Shown here: positions 54,640 through 63,103 of the stretch, piece by piece
Numbering within the stretch: position 1 is the stretch's first letter
How the letters are laid out: each line of letters opens with the position of its first letter
Assembly: GCF_023546765.1 (NCBI RefSeq)
Contig: NZ_CP097484.1
Location: 3,566,001 to 3,630,000, forward strand
Length of the DNA: 64,000 nucleotides
Origin: Methylobacterium tardum
GTDB lineage: Bacteria > Pseudomonadota > Alphaproteobacteria > Rhizobiales > Beijerinckiaceae
Reading direction: 5' to 3'
Made by a program: the position numbers and the translations under genes
The notes under the pieces: generated by a model
The model's database searches: none
Told to the model about the DNA's origin: nothing
The model's input: only the letters and a program-made list of their open reading frames with translations

Positions 54640-55332
54640 ATGAATGAGCAGCGGAAGCAGGAACTGTTCAGGGCGGCGGACGGGCTGTTAGCCAGGACCG
54701 GACGCGTGTCGCTGCGGACGCTGATCCCGCTTCTGAAGAAGGGCGGCTCGAACCGTGAGGTCGGGCCGGCGCTGGCGGAGTGGAAGGCGGCGAAGGGCTA
54801 CGCGCCAGCGCTGAAGATCAAAGAGCTGCCGGTGCCGCTGCAGGATGCGCTGGCGAAGGTGGCGGGGGATCTCTGGGCGGCGGCGCAGGCCGAGGCGGCG
54901 GCGCGGCTGACCCGGGACCGCGAGAACCTGGCGGTGACCGTGCGTGCGAGCGAGGAACTGCTGGCCGAGGCGCTGGATCGTCTGGACGCGGCCGAGGCGG
55001 AGATCGCGGGGCTGCGCGAGAGCGTCACGCGGGCCGAGGCGCGGCTGGAGCGGGGCCGGTCGGAGGAGTTCTGGGACCGCGTCATGCGGGAGATCTACGA
55101 GATCCTGCGCGCCTCCGGCACGATGACCGCGGCGCAGATCCTCCGGCTCCTGAAGCCGGCGACGGTGCGCGGGGCGGCGGATCGCCGGGAGCCGCTGACG
55201 CCGAGGACACTGCACAAGAAGATGTCGGTGCGGGTGAGCCACGGCTGGTATTTCGAGCGCGGCGAGACGGGATTCTCGCGCGGCACGTTCCCGACGCTCG
55301 GCCGCGCCAGGGAAGCGGCTCCCCCAGCTTGA
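54640..55332 (+). CDS. KfrA-like plasmid DNA-binding protein
   Basis: Protein of 230 residues. The N-terminus has the KfrA pattern (ELFRAADGLLARTGRVSLRT, then KKGGSNREVGPALAEWKAAK), a DNA-binding module of plasmid-stability proteins. A long Ala/Glu/Arg coiled coil follows (residues 85-150, EELLAEALDRLDAAEAEIAG). The C-terminus is a winged-helix-like region: EIYEILRASGTMTAAQILRL and RVSHGWYFERGETGFSRG. In plasmids KfrA acts as an autoregulator and alternative to partition proteins. It suggests that this DNA is, or was, part of a plasmid. ATG 54640 is the only good start. No partition genes are adjacent. Confidence 0.75.
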   Translation: MNEQRKQELFRAADGLLARTGRVSLRTLIPLLKKGGSNREVGPALAEWKAAKGYAPALKIKELPVPLQDALAKVAGDLWAAAQAEAAARLTRDRENLAVTVRASEELLAEALDRLDAAEAEIAGLRESVTRAEARLERGRSEEFWDRVMREIYEILRASGTMTAAQILRLLKPATVRGAADRREPLTPRTLHKKMSVRVSHGWYFERGETGFSRGTFPTLGRAREAAPPA

Positions 55333-55459
55333 GCGAAGCGGCCACGGTCGTTGCCGGCTGGCCCGCCGGAATTGTGCCGACTTTATCCGCGCCGGCATAT
55401 TCGGGCGCAGACGACGGATCCGCCCGGCGTTTCTCTGTGACCGCCGGCCAGCGAACCGC

Positions 55460-56056
55460 TCAATCGGGATCGCTCAAATTCATGGGCAGGGGCTCGAAGC
55501 GATCGCGAAACTGCTTGCCGAGATCCTGACACGCCATGAAGGCATGGTGGTTCAGCTTCGAGCAAAGCTCGTAGATGCGGAAGATCTCATCGAGGTCGAA
55601 GCGCGGCCGCTCCTCGAACCGCGGCATGAACAGGTTCATCTCCGCGCCGTTGTGATTGAACACCTCGTGGAGATACAGCATCCGTAGTTCCACGGCGTCG
55701 GCGTCGGAATGCCCGTAGAGACTATTGCGATGGGCGACGACCTTCTCGTGCAGGGCCAATTCGGCCGAGGACAGTTCGACGCCGAGCGCCTTCCAGCCGA
55801 GCTTCGGGACCCGTCCCTTGGATTGCGAGAACGGTCGTGCGTAGGCCACGACCATCGTTGTCTCGTAGCAACGGAACTTCCGCCAGGCCGGCAGGCCGTA
55901 GACGACGTCGTCTTCCAGTTCCTGCAGGAGGAAGGTGGCCGCGCTCATGGCCTGCGCGAAATCGGAGCAGGAGAGCTGAAGGCGCGTGAACCGATGGAAT
56001 TCGGCTTCGTCGCGAGGGCTCGGCGCGGCTGCTGCCCCGTTATCCGGTTCGTCCAT
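55460..56056 (-). CDS. HEPN-like hypothetical protein
   Basis: Helical protein of 198 residues. Its centre reads ALHEKVVAHRNSLYGHSDAD, where RNSLYGH fits the R-x4-6-H signature of HEPN-type domains and the HEK...HSD context is common in uncharacterised HEPN-like proteins. N-terminal TFLLQELEDDVVYGLPAWRK and C-terminal RFDLDEIFRIYELCSKLNHH complete a four-helix arrangement. RNase activity is possible but unproven. It stands alone, convergent with the KfrA-like gene. Confidence 0.5.
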   Translation of the reverse strand: MDEPDNGAAAAPSPRDEAEFHRFTRLQLSCSDFAQAMSAATFLLQELEDDVVYGLPAWRKFRCYETTMVVAYARPFSQSKGRVPKLGWKALGVELSSAELALHEKVVAHRNSLYGHSDADAVELRMLYLHEVFNHNGAEMNLFMPRFEERPRFDLDEIFRIYELCSKLNHHAFMACQDLGKQFRDRFEPLPMNLSDPD

Positions 56057-56453
56057 GCTCCGATGCCCCCGATCGTATCGTCCCGTTCGAAACCTGACCC
56101 GATCGCGGCATGATCGGGAAGGGGCAGCGTGATCGGGCCGGACGGTTCCTCAACGCTTCACGAAGCCGATGTCGGCGACGACCGCCTTCAGGCGCTCGGG
56201 CTCCCGTTCTTTCCGCTCGCTGTAGCGGTCGGCGCGCTCGCGGGTACCCGCACTGGGGAATGTCGGGCTGGCTGCCGCCCTATGGCGCGTGTGCGGTCCC
56301 GATCCGAAAAACAGCGTTTGACCTCCCGCCGGCGGGAAGCGTCGCGAAGGCTGTCGCTCCTGATTGGCGCGCTTCATCCACCGTCCGGAACCCGACGATA
56401 CGCGAGAACTTGGCTTCGAGGACCGGGCGGTTTGCCCGGCGGGAGCACGCATC
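56057..56453. other. Intergenic region
   Basis: About 400 bases with no recognisable gene on either strand and no obvious repeat. It lies between divergent genes and should carry promoters for both. Confidence 0.3.
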
Positions 56454-56663
56454 ATGTCGAGTGACACCGAAAAGCATCGCGAACTGCTCAGCGGCCTGAA
56501 GCAGGCCCGGGGCAAGGCGGACGGCTCGTTCGAGGCAGCCATCACGGCCGCCTTCGAGCATGTCTTCGAGCATCTGGAGCGCTTGAATGGCCACGTCTCG
56601 TCGGGCGGTCCCGGCGGAGCGGACCGGCATCTCGAACCTGACGAGAGCGCAACCCTTCGCTGA
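56454..56663 (+). CDS. Small helical protein (69 aa)
   Basis: A 69-residue protein, MSSDTEKHRELLSGLKQARG at its start, then FEAAITAAFEHVFEHLERLN, ending in an acidic DESATLR. It is helical and charged with normal residue use, no domain recognised. CGGGAG lies about ten bases before the ATG. Confidence 0.45.
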   Translation: MSSDTEKHRELLSGLKQARGKADGSFEAAITAAFEHVFEHLERLNGHVSSGGPGGADRHLEPDESATLR

Positions 56664-56690
56664 CGAAGGTCGCGATCCGACGGCCGTGGA

Positions 56691-56903
56691 CTATCGGGTC
56701 TTCCGAAACTGGTCGGGACCGCCGACCTTCGTGTTCCGGACCCGCGCCACGTTCGGCTTCTTGTCGGGCTCCAGTTCGCGAGCCCGCTCGATCCCCGCCT
56801 TCTGGGTCGGCGTGATGGCGCTCGCGCGCTTGGATCCCTCGCGGCGCACGGCGAAGTCGCCGTCCTCGCGCGGCTCCACGTAGATGTTTCCTGGCTTGGT
56901 CAT
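56691..56903 (-). CDS. DUF2188 domain protein
   Basis: A 70-residue protein of the DUF2188 type: NIYVEPREDGDFAVRREGSK, then KRASAITPTQKAGIERAREL and a basic tail ending FRKTR. DUF2188 proteins are small beta-beta-alpha units of unknown function, common on alphaproteobacterial plasmids. GGAGACTGCCG lies before the ATG. It is convergent with the small gene at 56454. Confidence 0.7.
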   Translation of the reverse strand: MTKPGNIYVEPREDGDFAVRREGSKRASAITPTQKAGIERARELEPDKKPNVARVRNTKVGGPDQFRKTR

Positions 56904-57000
56904 CGGCAGTCTCCGTCACCAACTAGGCGTGACGTGATGGCTGGCCGCCACGCTTTCAATGCACGGGTCAACCATTTGACCCACGCCAAGGGAGAACCCC

Positions 57001-57357
57001 GTGACGCCTACGGAGATCAAGGCCAAGGTTCAGGACACCCACCGCCGGGCGATGTCGAACGCCTCCCTGCAGATGTCGCGCGACGGCGGCGTCCACCACC
57101 TGTTCCGCGACGTGAAGCTGTATGGCCGGGACGCCGGCGTCGACTTCGCCGAGACGAATATAGGCCAGATCGTCCAGGAAGCGGTGTCGATGGCCGAGTG
57201 CAAGCGGCCTTCCTTGGAGATCCCGGCCTACGGCTTCGGGAAGGCGGCCGTCGCAGGCATGGCTCAGGCGCTGGAGGACCTCACGGCCCTGAAGATCGAG
57301 GTCAAGGGGAACACACTTCAGCTGATCTGGGCGCAGCCGAACCCGGGCTACGTCTAG
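57001..57357 (+). CDS. Hypothetical protein (118 aa)
   Basis: A 118-residue protein starting at GTG 57001 with GGGAG six bases upstream. Sequence features: EIKAKVQDTHRRAMSNASLQ, a central HHLFRDVKLYGRDAGVDFAE, and a C-terminal KIEVKGNTLQLIWAQPNPGY. No family is recognised. It ends 22 bases from the stop of the convergent TIR gene. Confidence 0.5.
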   Translation: MTPTEIKAKVQDTHRRAMSNASLQMSRDGGVHHLFRDVKLYGRDAGVDFAETNIGQIVQEAVSMAECKRPSLEIPAYGFGKAAVAGMAQALEDLTALKIEVKGNTLQLIWAQPNPGYV

Positions 57358-57379
57358 GCTACCTCCGCCGCGGGGCGGA

Positions 57380-58090
57380 TCAGGTCTTGGTGCCCGCTTT
57401 GGAAGGCTTGCGTGCCACGTTCGCCCGGGCACGTGGCTTCTTCGCCTTCGGCGGCGCCGAACCCTTGGCGGCCGCCTTCGCCGTGGCCTTGGCGGCGGCC
57501 CGCTTCGGCTTGGCCGGCTGCGAAGCCGCCGCGATTTCCCGTCGGACGGCGGCCACTACGCGTCGAATGCCCTGAGCGACATTGAGATAGGCGGCATCCG
57601 CACTGCGCCAGCGGGTGACCTCCCGCCCGTCTTCCGGGAGCAGCTTGAAGCCTGCGGCCGGGGTCGACTTCCAGTCGCAGGGCCGGACGACGACGGCGAC
57701 CACCCGCATTGTGCCGCGGGCACGCCGGTTCATGGCGCGCCTGTACTCGATCTTCCAGCAGTAGTGGCTCGCCAGGTAGTCGGGGCTCAGCAGGCCGACG
57801 AAGACGTGGGCGTTCCTGAGTGCCCGGGCGATGGCGGTATCGAGCTTGTCGCCCGCGTTCATGTCGCCGTCGAACCAAGTCGAGACGTTGTCGCCCTTCA
57901 AGGGGGCCAGATGCGTTTCGAGTTTCCTGCGCGCGTCGGCGTCCATGTGCGAGTAGGACACGAAGATCCTGACCTCGGACTTTTCCTTCCTGCCGGGCTG
58001 CCCGGACGGCCTCGTCGTGCGCGCCGGCGGCCGTGCCGCCTTGGGCCGGGGGACGGCCTTCCGTGTGGATAAGGAAGCGCGGGCGCGCAT
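57380..58090 (-). CDS. TIR-domain protein with histone-H1-like tail
   Basis: Protein of about 236 residues. After a basic, Pro-rich N-terminus of 40 residues comes a TIR domain: EVRIFVSYSHMDADARRKLE, STWFDGDMNAGDKLD, VFVGLLSPDYLASHYCWKIE. The Glu expected for NAD+ hydrolysis could be that in CWKIEYRR. A second block, FKLLPEDGREVTRWRSAD, ends the domain. The last 60 residues are Ala/Lys/Pro-rich (KPKRAAAKATAKAAAKGSAP), like histone H1 tails, suggesting nucleic-acid or nucleoid binding. Bacterial TIR proteins often deplete NAD+ in phage defence; that role is inferred. It follows an XRE regulator on the same strand. Confidence 0.8.
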   Translation of the reverse strand: MRARASLSTRKAVPRPKAARPPARTTRPSGQPGRKEKSEVRIFVSYSHMDADARRKLETHLAPLKGDNVSTWFDGDMNAGDKLDTAIARALRNAHVFVGLLSPDYLASHYCWKIEYRRAMNRRARGTMRVVAVVVRPCDWKSTPAAGFKLLPEDGREVTRWRSADAAYLNVAQGIRRVVAAVRREIAAASQPAKPKRAAAKATAKAAAKGSAPPKAKKPRARANVARKPSKAGTKT

Positions 58091-58180
58091 CGTTGCCCCC
58101 GTTTGGCTAGCGGCCAAGGTCGCGAGTCATGCTCCCTGGACCCGGTTTGTTCCCAAACCGGAAGGGTTTCGGTCGTCGGC

Positions 58181-58932
58181 CTAGGCGAGGTGGGGCAGAT
58201 ATCCCGGTCCTGGTTGGACCAAGCGCCTGTCGGCGAGGATGGTCCGCCGGTTGGTGGCCCCGGGATCCGAGAGACGGGGGTCAGCGAGATGATCGCGACC
58301 TTCCAGTCCGGGATACCGGGGATAGGGGCTTCCATCACGGCGACCAGCACGGTCACGCCTCTCCTTCGCAACTCGGACACCGATGCAAGGACATTCCCGC
58401 ATAGATCCCGCCTGCGGTTGAACTCGCCGCCGCCTATGGAATGCGGCCCCATCACCCATGAAACCAGATCGATCCATTCCGTCAGGGCTTCGACGTCGGC
58501 GTCGTAGGCGGGCCCGAGTTCCGGACGATGGATCAAGAACGCCTGCGTGCCGGCGACCATCCGGACCTGCCGGTGCGTCAGAAAGGGCCGTACCGGAACC
58601 GCTTCGAGGTTACCCATTTCCTCGACGAACTCGGCGGCGGCCTGCTCGCGTGGAATGGGAATGCGGGCGGCCGTGAAGGCCCCCTTCTCATAGCCGAGCG
58701 CGAGGGCGACCCTGTCCAGGCTTTCAACGCCGACCGGCTCGGCGCGCTCGACGCGTTCGATCGTAGACAACGAGACACAGGCGAAATCGGCCAGGGTCTC
58801 CTTCTTCCACTGTCTCAGGCTTCGTCCCATCCGGGTCACCATCGCGACCAGCTCGATGGGCGGCACGGCAGGAACCCCCGGCGGCCGAGGCGGCATGGCT
58901 GCCAGGCGCTCGATGATTTCCTTGGACTTCAT
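58181..58932 (-). pseudogene. XRE-type HTH regulator upstream of the TIR gene, frameshifted near its end
   Basis: Regulator of about 250 residues. ELVAMVTRMGRSLRQWKKET and LADFACVSLSTIERVERAEP with SLDRVALALGYEKG form an XRE/Cro HTH domain (residues 25-85). The following part (FLIHRPELGPAYDADVEALT, GVTVLVAVMEAPIPGIPDWK) is an unrecognised sensor-like domain. In the present frame the chain would run into the TIR gene as nonsense. One extra G near 58262 gives RIPGATNRRTILADRRLVQP and a stop at 58181, 91 bases before the TIR start. ATG 58932 has AAGGAG seven bases upstream. It probably controls the TIR gene. Confidence 0.7.
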
Positions 58933-59051
58933 GACGTTCTCCTTCCGACAAGGGGAAGGTGACCCGGGACGCTCGTCCAAAGGAGATCGAAAAAACCTTC
59001 AGCGACGAACGCCGGTGACGGCTGATTCGGGCGCCGCCCACGCTCAAAGGC

Positions 59052-59083
59052 AGCGGGCCGTCATCAAGTGATGGCGGCCCGCT
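59052..59083. terminator. Strong stem-loop
   Basis: A 14-bp stem, AGCGGGCCGTCATC (59052-59065) with 59070-59083, one G-U pair, and a four-base loop, followed on the plus strand by TTTACTCT. It sits upstream of the XRE gene and probably insulates neighbouring transcription units. Confidence 0.75.
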
Positions 59084-59447
59084 TTACTCTAGGCTGACCC
59101 GACGTGGAACTTAGATGTCCGAAAGCGGATCTTTGGATCGGCTATCAGGCGCGCGGCCCAGCCAGCGAAGTCCTGGAGTTGGCCGCCCATTAACCATCCG
59201 CTCAATCCGCGATCGCCAACGTCGGCCAGAACGGCTTTGCTGCCCCCCGACCCGGAACCGCCACAGGGCCTGCGCGGCCAGACGCGGATCGGCCCATGGC
59301 CGCGGCGCCTACGCATCGCGCCACCTTCGGAACCGGCTCGCTCACGGCGTCCCTGACCCCGTTTCCGCCCTGGCCATAGTCGGACCAGGCGCCTGGCCAC
59401 GCGGGGGAATGCGGGTGCCGACCATCCCGCACCAGGAGTCACCAACT
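59084..59447. other. Intergenic region
   Basis: No gene recognised between the stem-loop and the next plus-strand gene. The plus frame of that gene remains open here but with poor residue use. Confidence 0.3.
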
Positions 59448-60110
59448 ATGCCGGAGCCCACTCAGATCCCCCGAAGACCGCCGCTGCATCGCGATCGGCT
59501 GGAGGCATTCGAGCGCGTGAGGCGCGCTGTCGCGTCGGGAACGTCGACCTTCGCGATCGATCACGGCGAAAACCGGCGGACCTCGGATCGGGCCGCGGAG
59601 ATCGTTCGCGCGCTGGAGTCCGACAAGACCGCGACCGTTCGGCGAGGCGGTGGCGCGGACGTGACGCGGGTGCTCGTGACGATGGCGGGACGCCGCCTCG
59701 CCGTGGCGCGGGATGCGGGCGGCGTCGCGCTGTTCCCCCTGGACGGACCCATGCGGGTCGTGGATCGGCCGCAGCGATGGGACGCGGACGTCGACCTGGC
59801 GCGACAGGATCGGCGCGGCCTCGTTCGCGCGATGGCCCCCGACGAATACGATGACGACACGCGTGCCGGCTCCGCCGTCACCGTCGTGCTCGACCCGGTG
59901 GTCGATTGGCCCACGCATCCCGTCTACGAGGCCCGCCGGCACAGCGCCGGCGACGCGATCCGTGTCTGGGAAGTCTTCACCCTGGACGGCGAGTCCCACG
60001 GCCTGCTGCTCATGATGGAAAACGGCTTCCACGGGGTCGAACCGTGCGGCGCGGTCAGCCCGGAAGTCAGCCCCGGCGCGGCCGCTTGGCAGATCGTCAT
60101 GAACGGCTAG
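59448..60110 (+). CDS. Hypothetical protein, paralogue of the protein at 6773-7468
   Basis: Protein of about 220 residues. MPEPTQIPRRPPLHRDRLEA starts it, and a central region with VTMAGRRLAVARDAGGVALF follows. The C-terminal third, VVLDPVVDWPTHP, IRVWEVFTLDGESHGLLLMM and AAWQIVMNG, matches the protein at 6773-7468 block for block. The ATG at 59448 has GGAG nine bases upstream. Unlike its paralogue it has no coupled upstream gene. Family and function are unknown. Confidence 0.65.
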   Translation: MPEPTQIPRRPPLHRDRLEAFERVRRAVASGTSTFAIDHGENRRTSDRAAEIVRALESDKTATVRRGGGADVTRVLVTMAGRRLAVARDAGGVALFPLDGPMRVVDRPQRWDADVDLARQDRRGLVRAMAPDEYDDDTRAGSAVTVVLDPVVDWPTHPVYEARRHSAGDAIRVWEVFTLDGESHGLLLMMENGFHGVEPCGAVSPEVSPGAAAWQIVMNG

Positions 60111-61085
60111 GGGCTCGGCCGGAGGCCCGGGCCGACGACGGGATCCGCCAGCCCACGGGGCCGGAGATGGCCGGCACGGAGGGCGTGTGGGAGTTCCCCT
60201 GGCGCGGCTCCGCCGCGACCTGAAGCGCCATCCCGCGGAGGATCCGTCCGTCGCCCGGGATGCCCGCGCCGCCGCGGAACCGGCCGGAGCACGGCTGCGC
60301 GGTCTGACGTCGGCGAAGGAGAGGCCGGGCCCGCGGACCGACCATGCCCCACGCATGGCTGGCCGACGCCCGCGGCTCCTGCTTCTTCACCGCCGCCGAT
60401 GTCGACGCGGTCCGACCTGCGACGGGCAAGGCCCGGAATCGCCGCAGTGTGCGGGCGAGCCTCGCGGTGGCGGTCGATCAATCGATCGGGCGGCGCCGCT
60501 TCGACGGGCGGACCGTACGCGGGGCCGCCCGCTTCCGAAGGGTCGCGCAGCTTCGACCGAGCCGATCGGCGGGACGCCGGCGCGCTTCTCCCCGCGACCG
60601 GACGCGAACGAAGCCGGCCGCGCCGTTTGTCGATCTTTAGATAGTATTAACGATGTACAAAACGCCTTATCCACAGTCTTGCGGACCTTAGCGCATTTTC
60701 TCACTTGCATACATCCGCTCTCGCATGTATTACGACCGTGAGCGTCGCTGCGACACCCGTCCGCGCTCAACCCTCCCCCAAACATACATCCCTGCCCGAC
60801 CGCGGGCATGGCGACCTGTCCTGGTCGCATTCTCCGGTCGGGGCCGCCCCGGTCAGCCGGATCCAGGCGGCACGTTCGCCCCGCCGGCGCCAGCCGTTCG
60901 ACGCCGCGCGAGCCCGCCCGTCCCCGATGTGCCCCCGTCCGTCAGCGTCCCCCTTGGGCCGCGGCGGTACGACGACGACCCGCACGGGTCCGCCCGTGCA
61001 GCGGCGCCCGAAGCCGCCGGTCGGCGGCCGCCCCGTGCCCGCCCGGCATCCGCTCGTCCCGCAAGCCGCCAGGCAAGGAAGATCC
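60111..61085. other. Nearly 1 kb without a gene; AT-rich patch with DnaA box
   Basis: Frames here are Arg/Pro-rich and unconvincing. Around 60635-60730 the sequence becomes AT-rich and contains a perfect DnaA box, TTATCCACA, at 60667-60675. With no replication-initiator gene or iterons in view, an origin cannot be claimed. It may equally be the left edge of the transposon that follows. Confidence 0.35.
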
Positions 61086-62070
61086 ATGCCCCCCCAGAAC
61101 GACTTTCCCACCCGCCACGCCGCGCCCGCCCCCAGCGAGCGTCTCGCCGCCGAAGTCGAACGGCGACTCGTCTACGTCCGCGCGATGCGAGGCCTGGCCC
61201 GGCGGCCTGCGCTGACCAGGGTCGCCGCCGTCGTCGCGGAGGTCGCGGCGGAGGTCGGCGGCAAGCCGCCGGCCCCCGGACCGTGGCCGCATGGTGCCGC
61301 CGGTACGAAAGCGCCGGCCGCGACCCTGCCGCTCTGATCCCGGTGCTGCGCAGCCGCGGGACGGCGACGCCCGTCAGGCCTGTCCGGATGGGCGACGGCG
61401 CACAGCTGCCGGACGTCATGGGGCCGGCGAGACCGGCGAAGCCCGGCACGACGCCTGATCACGGCGTCGTGTCGATGACGACGCCCGCGCGCACGGTCAT
61501 CCCGGAACAGCGCCGCTCCCGCCAAGCCCCGCATCGACGCGCGGCCGAGCCGGCCGTCGATCCTGCGGATGCCCCGCGGCGCTTCGGCAGGATCGACGGC
61601 GCGCGACGCCCCGACCCCCGGCTTCCGGAGGGCGCGGTTCGCATGGACATCGTCCGCCTGCGGGACGCTTCGGGGGAAACGGCGGACCTGCCCTCGCGTG
61701 GGACCGCGGCGGGCGCCCGTTCGGGGCCGCGCTCGGACGGTCCCTCGAAGCGGGCGAGTTCGTGCGCCTGCTCCATGGCGGCGTGTCCGCCGCGGGCGTC
61801 GAGGTGATCGGACTCGCGGCCCTCGCCCCCACCGCCGTCCTGGTCGACAACGCCCGCGAGTTCCATAGCGCGTCGTTCCGCGAGGCGGCGCACGCCCTCG
61901 GGGTCAGCATCCACTACGTGCCGACCGGCGCGTCTCAGCGGAATCCGTCCGAACGAGTCCTGCGCAAGGTCGCGGCGCACATGGGCATCTCCGGCATCCG
62001 CGGCCTCGCCGAACATCTTCGGCGGTGGCTCGGACCGGACGGCGAGAAGATCGCCGCGACCGCGGGCTGA
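61086..62070 (+). pseudogene. TnsB/Mu-type transposase, broken
   Basis: Remnant of a DDE transposase of TnsB type. The first 70 codons are a normal N-terminus (ERLAAEVERRLVYVRAMRGL, LTRVAAVVAEVAAEVGGKPP). After a frame change near 61275 comes GPRTVAAWCRRYESAGRDPA, the second HTH. The rest of the N-terminal half is scrambled, and the integrase core reappears only as TAVLVDNAREFHSASFREAA with LGVSIHYVPTGA. The first catalytic Asp region and most of the C-terminus are missing, so this copy is dead. It lies directly upstream of a TnsA-like gene. Confidence 0.7.
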
Positions 62071-62220
62071 CCGCGCCGCAGTCCCGCCTGCGCCGACCGT
62101 CGGTCGGCGGGGCGCCGCCCGCCGCGCCCCGGATCGCATGCCGGGGCCTACCTCGCCCCGACGGAACGGCCGCGACCGCCCCCACCCTCGGGATCGCCGC
62201 CGCCGATCCAGGATCTTGCC

Positions 62221-62589
62221 ATGACCGAGAGCAGACACGCCATGTGTGCCACCCCCTTCGCCGCCGAAACCCATGAGTTCGTCAGGGCGATCGCCGACGG
62301 ATACCTGTTCCGGGAGCGGGCGACCGGGATCCATGTCGCCGTTTCCCCGGCGGGGATGGTCGCGTCCTGGTGCCGCAACGTCTCGGGCCACCGGACGGTC
62401 GCGGCCGCCCCCGACGGCGGGCGGCCCGGCCCGGCCGTCTCCGGGACACCCCCGGCTGTCCTCCCGCAGGGTCGGCCTCGGCCGCAGGAGGCGGCCGGCA
62501 CCCTCGCGACCTGGCGCGGCGCGTTCGCCGCGGATCCGGCCGCCGCGGCGCCGCCCCCGGCTATCGGCGCCTGCGGCGCCGCCTGGTGA
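62221..62589 (+). CDS. Small protein coupled to the TnsA-like gene
   Basis: About 122 residues. The first half looks genuine (MCATPFAAETHEFVRAIADG, then YLFRERATGIHVAVSPAGM); the second is Pro/Ala-rich. No family is recognised. Its TGA overlaps a GTG (GTGA) that begins the TnsA-like frame, so the two may be co-translated, or this may be an N-terminal extension separated by an indel. Confidence 0.4.
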   Translation: MTESRHAMCATPFAAETHEFVRAIADGYLFRERATGIHVAVSPAGMVASWCRNVSGHRTVAAAPDGGRPGPAVSGTPPAVLPQGRPRPQEAAGTLATWRGAFAADPAAAAPPPAIGACGAAW

Positions 62590-63005
62590 CCGGCCGCCGC
62601 GACACCTTCAGCGGCTTCCGGCCGTCGAGGAAGACGGGGCGGATGGTGGCCTACGAAAGCCTTCTCGAACGGACCGCCGCGATCCTGCTGGAGGAGGCGC
62701 GGGAGGTCTCCGACTACCTGGAGCAACCGGCCTCCGAGTCGTGGGACGACGCGGGGACGCCGCGCCGATACACCGCCGACTTCGGCGCGCTGACCGCGCT
62801 CGGGATCGCCTACGTCGAGGTCAAGCCGCGGCGCCTCGCCCGTCGGCCCGGGACGATGGCGCGTCACAGGGCCGTCCGCGAGGCCCTCCACGCCCGGGGG
62901 ATCGGCTTCGTCGTCTGGACCGAGCGCGAGATGGCGCGGCCGGCACGGGCGATCGCCCTGCTGCTGTGCGCCGCCCGGCGCGCCGAGCGGGACCGGCGCG
63001 CCTGA
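62586..63005 (+). CDS. tnsA: TnsA-like transposon endonuclease
   Basis: Endonuclease-fold protein of about 139 residues resembling the catalytic domain of TnsA, which cuts the 5' ends of Tn7-type elements while TnsB cuts the 3' ends. The family opening SRKTGRMVAYESLLERTAAI carries the catalytic Glu. RRYTADFGALTALGIAYVEV supplies the Asp, and EVKPRRLA the E-x-K. YLEQPASESWDD fits the usual EQP block. The start is GTG 62586, overlapping the upstream frame by four bases; family members are often longer at the N-terminus. The TnsB-like gene starts 98 bases downstream, the normal tnsA-tnsB order. Confidence 0.8.
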   Translation: MTGRRDTFSGFRPSRKTGRMVAYESLLERTAAILLEEAREVSDYLEQPASESWDDAGTPRRYTADFGALTALGIAYVEVKPRRLARRPGTMARHRAVREALHARGIGFVVWTEREMARPARAIALLLCAARRAERDRRA

Positions 63006-63103
63006 TCGCCCGTCCCGGCGGCGGGCCGTCCCGGCCGCCCGGACCGCACCCGTCGCCGTCGATCCCCTCCCGCGCCCACCGCCCAGCAAGTCGGCAGCGA
63101 CCC

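Noticed and set aside
57898..58180. C-terminal extension of the XRE regulator reading into the TIR gene
   Set aside because: Residues after about 58260 become Pro/Arg-rich nonsense overlapping the TIR gene; a one-base repair gives a natural stop at 58181.
61762..62070. Separate small gene starting at 61762
   Set aside because: The residues VDNAREFHS mark it as the integrase core of the broken TnsB-like gene, not an independent protein.
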